Assembly: GCF_038958875.1 (NCBI RefSeq)
Contig: NZ_CP152407.1
Location: forward strand, 3,603,501-3,667,500
DNA length: 64,000 nucleotides
DNA from: Acidovorax sp. FHTAMBA
Lineage (GTDB): Bacteria > Pseudomonadota > Gammaproteobacteria > Burkholderiales > Burkholderiaceae_C
Reading direction: 5' to 3'
Below the pieces are notes generated by a model, which searched no databases, was not told the DNA's origin, and worked only from the letters and a program-made list of their open reading frames with translations. The first letter of the stretch is position 1. Each line of letters starts with the position of its first letter. A program made the position numbers and the translations under genes. Positions 49,646 to 62,134 of this stretch are shown piece after piece.

Positions 49646-50773
49646 TCCAGGGTCGGGATACTTCTCGGCGATGCTGCGGAAGTCTTCCGCAATGTCCACA
49701 AACGCGTCCACCATGTCCGGGTCAAAGTGCGTGCCTTTGCCGCGAATGATGGTGTTGCACGCCTGGTCGTGCGAAAACGCGGGCTTGTAGACGCGCTTGC
49801 TGATGAGTGCGTCGTACACATCGGCCACCGCCATCAGGCGCGCCGACACCGGAATGGCATCGCCCGCCAGGCCCTGCGGGTAACCTGAGCCATCCCATTT
49901 TTCCTGGTGGCTGTAGGCAATCTCTTTGGACAGGCTCAAAAATGGCACCCGCATGCCCAGGCGCCGCTCTGCCTTGTCGATGGCGTTGCGGCCCAGGGTG
50001 GTGTGGGTTTTCATGATCTCGAACTCTTCCACGGTGAGCTTGCCGGGCTTGAGCAGGATGCTGTCAGGGATGCCGATCTTGCCGATGTCGTGCAGCGGGG
50101 CGGACTTGTACAGCAGCTCGATCATGCGGTCGTTGAGTACGTGCTCGAAGCGCGGGTGGTCGCGCAGCCGCTCGGCCAGCACCTTGACGTACAGCTGGGT
50201 GCGGCGGATGTGGTTGCCGGTTTCATCGTCGCGCGTCTCGGCCAGCGAGGTCATGGCCATGATGGTCACATCCTGGATGGCCTGCACCTCCAGCGTGCGC
50301 ATGGCCACTTCGCGTTCCAGGTAAGAGCTTTTGTCACGCAGGAAGTCCGCCGTGGCCTTGAGTGCCAGATGCGTGTTGACCCGCGCCAGCAGGATGGGCG
50401 GACTGATGGGCTTGGTGATGTAGTCCACCGCGCCCAGCGCCAGGCCCATGCGTTCGTCGTCCGGATCGGAACGGGCGGTGAGGAAAATCACCGGAATATC
50501 GCGCGTGGCAGGCAGGGCCTTCAGGCGCCGGCACACCTCATAGCCGTCCAGGTCCGGCATCATGATGTCGAGCAGGATCAGGTCGGGCGGTGCGTCGGAC
50601 TGGGCGATCTTGAGCGCCTTCTCGCCGTGGTTGGCCACCTTCACGACATAGTGCTCGCGCAACAGGCTGCCCATCAGGGTGAGGTTGTCGGGCGTGTCGT
50701 CCACCACCAGCACCGTCGCAATGGGTTTTTCGACAAGGGTGGACTGCGGAGAGGCAAAGGGCGCGTTGTCCAT
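49643..50773 (-). CDS. HD-GYP response regulator (predicted c-di-GMP phosphodiesterase)
   Basis: The 376-residue protein has an N-terminal receiver domain with phosphorylation site Asp69 (LILLDIMMPDLDG) and a C-terminal HD-GYP domain: HD at 228-229 (PLHDIGKIGIPD) and GYP at 297-299 (HQEKWDGSGYPQGLAG). The GYP motif and metal ligands are intact, so it should hydrolyse c-di-GMP. Twenty-four bases separate it from the hybrid kinase gene upstream; with the PAS-GGDEF-EAL gene it forms a three-gene operon. Its stop codon lies in the two-hairpin repeat. Confidence 0.92.
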   Translation of the reverse strand: MDNAPFASPQSTLVEKPIATVLVVDDTPDNLTLMGSLLREHYVVKVANHGEKALKIAQSDAPPDLILLDIMMPDLDGYEVCRRLKALPATRDIPVIFLTARSDPDDERMGLALGAVDYITKPISPPILLARVNTHLALKATADFLRDKSSYLEREVAMRTLEVQAIQDVTIMAMTSLAETRDDETGNHIRRTQLYVKVLAERLRDHPRFEHVLNDRMIELLYKSAPLHDIGKIGIPDSILLKPGKLTVEEFEIMKTHTTLGRNAIDKAERRLGMRVPFLSLSKEIAYSHQEKWDGSGYPQGLAGDAIPVSARLMAVADVYDALISKRVYKPAFSHDQACNTIIRGKGTHFDPDMVDAFVDIAEDFRSIAEKYPDPG

Positions 50774-50797
50774 GGAGGTTCCTGGGTGAGGTGCCGG

Positions 50798-55693
<4,896 letters not shown>

Positions 55694-55753
55694 ACCCGGC
55701 TCCCGGCCGCGCGCGTGCAGCAGTTCATCCGGCGCATGCAGGAGGTCACCGGG

Positions 55754-58396
55754 CTAGGGCAGTGAATGCAACATCGCATGGATGTCCTCCACCGGCCCCG
55801 GCCGCCCAAACAGATACCCCTGAAACCCCTCGCACCCGTGCAGCCGCAAAAACGACAGCTGCCCCGTCGTCTCCACCCCCTCGGCCACCACCTGCAGGTC
55901 CAGGCTCATCGCCAGCGCCAATATGGTGCGCACGATCGCCGCGTCGTTGGGGTCACTGAGCACGTCCCGCACAAAGCTCTGGTCGATCTTGACCTGGTCG
56001 AGCGGCAGCCGCTTGAGGTAGGACAGGGACGAGTACCCGGTGCCAAAGTCATCCAGCGCAAAGCCCACGCCTTCGCTTTTGAGCTGCACCATGCGCGCGA
56101 TGGTGTCTTCGATGTCCCCCAGCAGCAGGCTTTCGGTGAGTTCCAGCTTGAGTTTGGCCGGTTCTGCGTGGTGCTCTTTGAGGGTCTGCAGCACTTCGGC
56201 CACGAAGCCGGGTTGCCGGAACTGCCGGGCGCTGACGTTCACGGAGATGCAAAGGTGGGCGGTGGCTTCGTGCTGGCTCCAGCGCTGCAGCTGTGCGCAG
56301 GCGGTTCTGAGGACGTATTGGCCCAGCGGGAGGATGAGGCCGGTCTGTTCGGCCAGGGGGATGAAGTCGCCGGGGCTGATCATGCCGCGCTGGGGGTGGC
56401 GCCAGCGCACCAGGGCTTCTGCGCCCAGAAGGCGCGACTGGTGGTCCACGACGGGCTGGTAGTGCACCAGCAGCTCGCCCCGGGCCAGGCCCTGGCGCAG
56501 GTCGGCTTCCAAGTTGGAGCGGGCGTTCACGGCGGCCTGCATGTCGGGGTCGAAGAAGCGCTGGGTGTTGCGGCCTGCGGCTTTGGCCTGGTACATGGCC
56601 AGGTCGGCGCGTTTGAGGAGTTCGTCCACCGACAGGCGTTCGTCGCCAAAGAGGGTGATGCCGATGCTGGGGGTGCTGTAGTGCTGGGCACCGTCCAGGT
56701 CAAAGGGCTGGTTCAGGCTGGCCAGGAGTTTCTCGGCCACGGTTTCTGCCTGGGTGGCGGCGTCTTGCAGGTCGGGGGCCAGGGTTTCGAGCATGACGAC
56801 GAATTCGTCGCCGCCAAAGCGGGCCACGGTGTCGGCTTCGCGCACGCAGCCCACCAGCCGGGTGGCCACCTGGGCCAGAAGCTGGTCGCCCACGTCGTGG
56901 CCGAGGGTGTCGTTCAGATCCTTGAAGTTGTCGAGGTCGATGAACAGCAGGGCGCCCAGGGCCTTGGTGCGCTGGCAGGCGGCGATGGAGCGCTGCAGGC
57001 GATCGAGCAGCAGGCGTCGGTTGGGCAGGCCGGTGAGGGCGTCGTAGAAGGCCAGGCGTTCGATTTCCTGCGCAGCCCGCTTTCTGTCCGTGATATCCAT
57101 GGTGAAGCCGTGCGACACCACCGAGCCATCGGGTTCTCGGTGCGGTATGGCGTTGGTCATGTGCCAGCGGATGCTGCCGTCATCCATGCGCACGCGGTAT
57201 TCGCACTGCCACGGCACCAGCTTGCGCACGGAAGTGATGGCCGTGCGCTGCACGTGCGGCAGGTCTTCGGGCACCACGCGCAACACCAGCACGCCATGGT
57301 CGGCCGTGACTTCGTGCGGCTCCACACCCATGAACTCACGCACCGCCTCGCTGATGTACTGCACGCTGGTGGTCCCGTCCGAATGCAGGCGGTACTCATA
57401 AATGAAGCCGGGGATGCGGCTGGCGATGCGCTGGATGAACAGCAGCTGTTCGCGCAGTTGCTCGGCCGCACGGTGCTCGTCGGTCACATCCTGCACCACG
57501 CCCATCACCACCTGCACGCCATCGCGCGGCAGGGTGCGGCGCACCCGCGAGCGCATCCACCGCACTTCGCCATCCGGGCGGCGCCAGCGGTATTCCACAT
57601 CCAGCCCCGTCCCCGGTTGCCGCGCCCTGTCGAACACATGGCGGTCTTCGGGCACGATGCCACTGACAGCGCGTTCCGGATCGACCCATTCCTGTTGCTC
57701 GAAACCCGCAATGTCACACAGGCCGGGGGACCACAGCAACACCGTCTCACCCGGGTCTTCAATGCGGCGCCAGTGGCCCGTGCGGGCCAGGCTCTCCATG
57801 GTGTTGAACACCTCGGTCTGCTCGCGCAGTTCGCGGCGCACTTCTTCCAGGGCCTGCTCGGACGCCGCAAGCGCGGCCCGCAGCGTCTCGGCCTCCGACG
57901 CGTCGCGTACGGTGACCACAATGCAGTCGTGGGTCACACGGCGGGCCGACAGATCCCAGGCCAGCAGCAGCCGGCCGGGTTCACGCACCACCTGGCGGCA
58001 TTCAAGCGGGGCGCCGATGCGGGCCACACCTTCGAGCTGATCCATCAGCGCCGTGCCGGCCAGCAGATCAAAAACCTCGCTGGCGTCCGCACCAGGGTTG
58101 CGCACTGCGCCCAGGCCAGGCATGCGGCGGGCGGCCGCGTTGGCGGCCAGCAGCGTCAGGCGGCCATCCTGCAACCGGAACTCCATCAACGCCACCGGCA
58201 CGGCGTCCATCAATGCCTGCAGACGCGCCTGTGCCATGGGTTCGATGGGCCCATCCCCGAACGGGGCGAGCAGATCGGTCAGCAGTTCGGACGAAATCAC
58301 GGTCGCTCTGAAGCCTTTGAAGCCTGCGGATGGTATGAAACCCGCTTGCAGACAGCGGGGCCGACGGTCAAAGCCAATGTGCCAGCATACAGGCAA
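55754..58396 (-). CDS. PAS-PAS-PAS-GGDEF-EAL protein
   Basis: The 880-residue cytoplasmic protein has three PAS-like regions (about 55-175, 200-306, 318-437), a GGDEF domain with an intact GGDEF at 528-532, and an EAL domain with EAL at 660-662 and DDFGTGYSSLSYLK near 782-795. Both c-di-GMP synthase and phosphodiesterase motifs are intact, so net activity depends on signals. No membrane helix is seen. The first ATG (58396) gives a Cys/Arg-rich lead; a GTG at 58300 (residue 33) is a credible alternative start. It heads the operon with the hybrid kinase and HD-GYP genes. Confidence 0.87.
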   Translation of the reverse strand: MPVCWHIGFDRRPRCLQAGFIPSAGFKGFRATVISSELLTDLLAPFGDGPIEPMAQARLQALMDAVPVALMEFRLQDGRLTLLAANAAARRMPGLGAVRNPGADASEVFDLLAGTALMDQLEGVARIGAPLECRQVVREPGRLLLAWDLSARRVTHDCIVVTVRDASEAETLRAALAASEQALEEVRRELREQTEVFNTMESLARTGHWRRIEDPGETVLLWSPGLCDIAGFEQQEWVDPERAVSGIVPEDRHVFDRARQPGTGLDVEYRWRRPDGEVRWMRSRVRRTLPRDGVQVVMGVVQDVTDEHRAAEQLREQLLFIQRIASRIPGFIYEYRLHSDGTTSVQYISEAVREFMGVEPHEVTADHGVLVLRVVPEDLPHVQRTAITSVRKLVPWQCEYRVRMDDGSIRWHMTNAIPHREPDGSVVSHGFTMDITDRKRAAQEIERLAFYDALTGLPNRRLLLDRLQRSIAACQRTKALGALLFIDLDNFKDLNDTLGHDVGDQLLAQVATRLVGCVREADTVARFGGDEFVVMLETLAPDLQDAATQAETVAEKLLASLNQPFDLDGAQHYSTPSIGITLFGDERLSVDELLKRADLAMYQAKAAGRNTQRFFDPDMQAAVNARSNLEADLRQGLARGELLVHYQPVVDHQSRLLGAEALVRWRHPQRGMISPGDFIPLAEQTGLILPLGQYVLRTACAQLQRWSQHEATAHLCISVNVSARQFRQPGFVAEVLQTLKEHHAEPAKLKLELTESLLLGDIEDTIARMVQLKSEGVGFALDDFGTGYSSLSYLKRLPLDQVKIDQSFVRDVLSDPNDAAIVRTILALAMSLDLQVVAEGVETTGQLSFLRLHGCEGFQGYLFGRPGPVEDIHAMLHSLP

Positions 58397-58521
58397 GAGT
58401 ATGTCAAAACGTAACCAAAGAAGAAAACCCGCATGTTTCCTCTCGGGGAAAACCCGAGCTCACCGGCCGTTGCGCGCGGGGCGAACTGCTACAGTCCACG
58501 CCTCATTCCAGAGCCCCCTGC

Positions 58522-61143
58522 ATGTCCGACACGTTTGAGCACCACACGCCCATGATGGCCCAGTACCTCACGCTCAAGGCGGGGTATCCGGAGACGTTGC
58601 TGTTCTACCGCATGGGCGACTTCTACGAAGTCTTCTGGCAAGACGCCGAAAAGGCTGCGCGCCTGCTCGACATCACGCTCACACAGCGCGGCCAGTCGGG
58701 CGGTCAGCCGGTGGTGATGGCGGGTGTGCCCTTCCACGCGCTGGAGAACTACCTGGCCCGCCTCATCAAGATGGGCGAGTCGGTGGCCATTGCCGAGCAG
58801 GTGGGCGAGGTGGGCGCGAGCAAGGGCCCGGTGGAGCGCAAGGTGGTGCGCGTGGTCACGCCCGGCACGCTGACCGACACGGAGCTGCTGTCCGACAAAT
58901 CCGAATCGCTGCTGATGGCCGTGCACCAGGCGCCGCGTGCACGCTGTGGACTGGCGTGGCTCAGCGTGACGCAGGGCCGCGTCTTCCTGGCCGAATGTGC
59001 GCAGGACGAACTCGGCGCGTGGCTGGCGCGCGTGGCGCCCAGCGAACTGATCTACAGCGCGGGCGTCACCGAGCGCTTTGAGCAGCAACTGCAGGTGCTG
59101 CGCCAAAGCGGCGCCTTCACCTGCGCCATGAGTCCCCGGCCCGACTGGCAGTTCGACAGCGCCCTGGGCGAACGCAAGCTGCTAGAAAACCTGGGCGCCG
59201 CCAGCCTGCAGGCCTGGGGTGCACAAGACTTGGGCGAGGCGCACGCAGCCGCTGCCGGGTTGCTGACCTATGCCGAGCACACGCAGGGCCGCACGCTTAC
59301 GCACGTGCACAGCGTGCAGGTGCAGCGGTGCGACGACCTCATCGACCTGCCCGCCACCACGCGCCGCAACCTGGAACTCGTCAAGACCCTGCGTGGCGAC
59401 GATGCGCCCACGCTGTTTTCGCTGCTCGATACCTGCATGACCGGCATGGGCAGCCGCCTGCTCAAGACCTGGCTGCTGGAGCCCCAACGCGACCGCGCCG
59501 CAGCGCGCCAGCGCCTGTCGGCCACCACCGCGCTGCGCGGTGCGGGCGGCGCCGGTGGCGGCAGTGGCCCCTGGGCCTTGCTGCGCGGCGAACTCAAAGG
59601 GGTGAGCGATGTGGAGCGCATCACCGCCCGCATCGCCTTGCGTCAGGTGCGCCCGCGCGAATTGGTGGGCCTGGGCAAAACGCTACAAAAAGCAGAGCTA
59701 CTCGCGCTTAATGGACAAGCGCTGGAGCCCTATTTGATTCAAATCTTCGGCCATCTGCAGCCGCCCGAGGGCTGCACCGGCCTGCTGCAGGCCGCCATTG
59801 CCGAGGAGCCCGCCGCCCTGGTGCGCGACGGTGGCGTGATTGCCAACGGCTTTGACACCGAGCTCGATGAGCTGCGCGCCATCCAGACCAACTGCGACGC
59901 CTTCCTGCTGGACCTGGAGACCCGCGAGAAAGCCCGCACCGGCATCCCCAACCTGCGCGTGCAGTTCAACAAGGTGCACGGCTTCTATATTGAAGTGACC
60001 GGCAGCCACCTCGACCGCGTACCCGACGACTACCGCCGCCGCCAGACGCTCAAAAACGCCGAGCGCTTCATCACACCCGAGCTGAAAACCTTCGAGGACA
60101 AGGCCCTGTCGGCCAACGAACGTGCCCTGGCCCGCGAGAAATGGCTGTACGAGCAGATCCTCGACCAGCTCCAACCCCACGTGCCCGCCCTCACCCGCCT
60201 GGCCCAGGCGCTGGCCACGCTGGATGTGCTGTGCACACTGGCCGAACGCTCGCTCACGCTGAACTGGTGCGCGCCGCAGTTTGTGCCCGAGCCCTGCATC
60301 GAGATCGAAGGCGGCCGCCACCCCGTGGTCGAAGCCCGCCTGGCCGAGACATCCAGCGGCAGCTTCATCGCCAACCACACGCGCCTGAACGCCAACACGC
60401 GCATGCAGGTCATCACCGGCCCCAACATGGGCGGTAAATCGACCTACATGCGGCAGGTGGCGCTCATCGTGCTGCTGGCCAGCATGGGCAGCCATGTGCC
60501 CGCCGCCAGTTGCCGCCTGGGGCCCATCGACGCCATCCACACCCGCATCGGCGCGGCGGACGACCTGGCCAACGCGCAGTCCACCTTCATGCTGGAGATG
60601 ACCGAGGCCGCGCAGATATTGCACGCGGCCACGCCCCACAGCCTGGTGCTGATGGACGAGATCGGCCGCGGCACCAGCACCTTTGACGGCCTGGCGCTGG
60701 CCAGCGGCATCGCCACGCACCTGCACGACAAGACGCGCGCCTTTGTGCTGTTTGCCACGCACTATTTCGAGCTGACCGACCTGCCCGCCAAGGCGCGCCA
60801 CGCGATCAACATGCATGTGAGCGCCACCGAGGCGGGTGCCGACATCGTCTTTTTGCACGAGATCCAGCCCGGCCCCGCCAGCCGCAGCTACGGCATCCAG
60901 GTGGCCAAGCTGGCGGGCATGCCCTCGCCCGTGCTGCACCACGCAAGGCATGCGCTGGCCGCGCTCGAAGAACGCGCGGGTGAAGATGATTTGCAGGTAG
61001 ACCTGTTCGCCGCCCCCGAGGTGCCCGAGAGCGCGGGCGCCAGCCCGCTGGAAGCCGCACTGACCGCCATCAACCCCGACGCATTGAGCCCGCGTGAGGC
61101 ACTGGATGCGCTGTACCAGCTCAAGAAGATGGTGCGGGCCTGA
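58522..61143 (+). CDS. mutS: DNA mismatch repair protein MutS
   Basis: The 873-residue protein has the N-terminal mismatch-binding motif LFYRMGDFYEVF (about residues 28-39, with Phe-x-Glu), connector and lever domains, and the C-terminal ATPase with Walker A GPNMGGKSTYMRQ near 633-645, LMDEIGRGTSTFDG near 711-724 and the helix-turn-helix segment. Length is normal (about 855-880). Residues about 387-408 in the lever region, KTLQKAELLALNGQALEPYL, are encoded by a copy of the dispersed repeat (59683-59745); the insertion is in frame, and the flanking family motifs (RPRELV and VRDGGVIANG) are intact. Confidence 0.96.
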   Translation: MSDTFEHHTPMMAQYLTLKAGYPETLLFYRMGDFYEVFWQDAEKAARLLDITLTQRGQSGGQPVVMAGVPFHALENYLARLIKMGESVAIAEQVGEVGASKGPVERKVVRVVTPGTLTDTELLSDKSESLLMAVHQAPRARCGLAWLSVTQGRVFLAECAQDELGAWLARVAPSELIYSAGVTERFEQQLQVLRQSGAFTCAMSPRPDWQFDSALGERKLLENLGAASLQAWGAQDLGEAHAAAAGLLTYAEHTQGRTLTHVHSVQVQRCDDLIDLPATTRRNLELVKTLRGDDAPTLFSLLDTCMTGMGSRLLKTWLLEPQRDRAAARQRLSATTALRGAGGAGGGSGPWALLRGELKGVSDVERITARIALRQVRPRELVGLGKTLQKAELLALNGQALEPYLIQIFGHLQPPEGCTGLLQAAIAEEPAALVRDGGVIANGFDTELDELRAIQTNCDAFLLDLETREKARTGIPNLRVQFNKVHGFYIEVTGSHLDRVPDDYRRRQTLKNAERFITPELKTFEDKALSANERALAREKWLYEQILDQLQPHVPALTRLAQALATLDVLCTLAERSLTLNWCAPQFVPEPCIEIEGGRHPVVEARLAETSSGSFIANHTRLNANTRMQVITGPNMGGKSTYMRQVALIVLLASMGSHVPAASCRLGPIDAIHTRIGAADDLANAQSTFMLEMTEAAQILHAATPHSLVLMDEIGRGTSTFDGLALASGIATHLHDKTRAFVLFATHYFELTDLPAKARHAINMHVSATEAGADIVFLHEIQPGPASRSYGIQVAKLAGMPSPVLHHARHALAALEERAGEDDLQVDLFAAPEVPESAGASPLEAALTAINPDALSPREALDALYQLKKMVRA
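59683..59745. repeat. Dispersed palindromic repeat, copy R9, inside mutS
   Basis: CTACAAAAAGCAGAGCTACT then CGCGCTTA-atgga-CAAGCGCTGGAGCCCTATTTGATTC. Same orientation and reading phase as the trmJ copy relative to the gene. A degenerate relative lies at 63141-63190. Confidence 0.72.
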
Positions 61144-61168
61144 TCGACCTGGTTTGACTCCCTCCATT

Positions 61169-61189
61169 TCATGCCGCATGATGGCATGA
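61169..61189. promoter_or_regulatory. Operator palindrome upstream of the antitoxin gene
   Basis: TCATGCC-N7-GGCATGA is a perfect 7-base inverted repeat 22 bases upstream of the antitoxin ATG. Toxin-antitoxin operons are usually autorepressed at such a site; the antitoxin's AbrB-like N terminus could bind it. Confidence 0.6.
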
Positions 61190-61210
61190 CGTTTTTTGAA
61201 GGAGCACGCC

Positions 61211-61612
61211 ATGCTCAAGGAAGTGGGCGCCAGCGGCCAGATATCGCTGGGCAAGAAGTACGCCGGGCAATTGTTCGAGGTGCAAACGGCGCCCGACGGC
61301 ACCATCACGCTGATGCCGGTCAAGGTGGTGCCCGCCCCCCTCACCGCACAGGAGGAGCCCGCCCGCTACGCCGCCACGTCAACCAGCGGAGATGGCTGGC
61401 TTACCCCCGAGCGCCTGGCGCGCCGCGCTGCCGCCGCCGCACGCAGCCCGGCTGAAATGAAAGCCGCGCGCAACCAGTGGGAAGAAGAAAACAAGGAAGC
61501 CATTGAGGCCATGAACCAGCGCATGGCCAACATTGGCTCCATGGCGCGCCGCATTCACGAGTGGCGCAAGGCCAAAGCGCAACAGGCAGCAGCAACCGAT
61601 GGCGCAGTTTGA
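61211..61612 (+). CDS. Antitoxin with AbrB-like N terminus and CcdA-like C terminus
   Basis: The 133-residue protein overlaps the CcdB gene by 14 bases. The first 40 residues (MLKEVGASGQISLGKKYAGQ...DGTITLMPV) resemble the swapped-hairpin AbrB/SpoVT DNA-binding fold. The C terminus (RNQWEEENKEAIEAMNQRM, about residues 93-111) matches the toxin-binding helix of CcdA (RWQEENAEAIEAYN in the F-plasmid family). The combination of an AbrB-type DNA binder with a CcdA tail is an inference. The ATG at 61211 has AAGGAG six bases upstream. Confidence 0.75.
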   Translation: MLKEVGASGQISLGKKYAGQLFEVQTAPDGTITLMPVKVVPAPLTAQEEPARYAATSTSGDGWLTPERLARRAAAAARSPAEMKAARNQWEEENKEAIEAMNQRMANIGSMARRIHEWRKAKAQQAAATDGAV

Positions 61613-61910
61613 CGTCTACCCGAACCCGCTGGAGGAGTTGCGCACCACCCACCCCTACGTGGTGCAAGTGCGAAGTCATTTCCTCAAGCGCCCTGTCGCC
61701 GTCATGGCGGTTCCACTCGCCCCCTTGGACAACCCACAGCACGCCACCGTGCTGAACCCCAAGCTGGAGGTGGCAGGGCAAGCTTTCGTGCTGGAGACAT
61801 TGGCCATCGGTTCGTTTGAACCCGGCGAACTGCGCAGCCCGCTCGCCAATCTCGGCCAGAATGCCCAAGCCATCTGGGACGCGCTGGACTACGCCCTGCA
61901 CGGTTACTGA
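61599..61910 (+). CDS. ccdB: CcdB-family toxin
   Basis: The 103-residue protein has the CcdB length and features: MAQFDVYPNP at the N terminus, LNPKLEVAGQAFVLETLAIGS (about residues 51-71) and a C-terminal helix NLGQNAQAIWDALDYALHGY with the tryptophan typical of gyrase-poisoning CcdB. CcdB traps DNA gyrase in its cleavage complex. It overlaps the antitoxin gene by 14 bases. It lies between mutS and a restriction-modification gene, where TA pairs often stabilise accessory DNA. Confidence 0.88.
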   Translation: MAQFDVYPNPLEELRTTHPYVVQVRSHFLKRPVAVMAVPLAPLDNPQHATVLNPKLEVAGQAFVLETLAIGSFEPGELRSPLANLGQNAQAIWDALDYALHGY

Positions 61911-61927
61911 CCGCTCGTGGTGACCCA

Positions 61928-62134
61928 ATGCGCCCAAGGCAAACAACACCCCCAACGATGACCCTGCCCCAGGAAGTCGATGCCAGCAGCGCCCTCACCC
62001 CGCCATCCTTAGCCGTGGCACCCACCACCGACACCGACCATTACAACGCCTGGGCCGAGCAACGCGTGCCGTACTCCCAGCGTGTGCGCCGCTGGCCTGC
62101 AGGCCAACGGCCGAACAACCAAACTAACCCATGA
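61928..62134 (+). CDS. Small ORF coupled to the restriction-modification gene
   Basis: A 68-residue ORF (58 residues if the ATG at 61958 is used) with no recognised family. It starts 17 bases after ccdB and its TGA overlaps the ATG of the next gene (ATGA at 62131-62134), so coupled translation is likely. The product is Thr/Pro/Ser-rich with an Arg-rich end (RVRRWPAGQR). It might be a leader, or a controller-like peptide; the short length and lack of a clear ribosome site keep confidence low. Confidence 0.4.
   Translation: MRPRQTTPPTMTLPQEVDASSALTPPSLAVAPTTDTDHYNAWAEQRVPYSQRVRRWPAGQRPNNQTNP

Noticed and set aside
55766..58414. An 882-codon plus-strand ORF opposite the GGDEF-EAL gene
   Set aside because: It is an antisense shadow of a GC-rich gene; the translation is rich in His, Gln, Gly and Val with no domain, while the minus strand gives intact PAS, GGDEF and EAL motifs.
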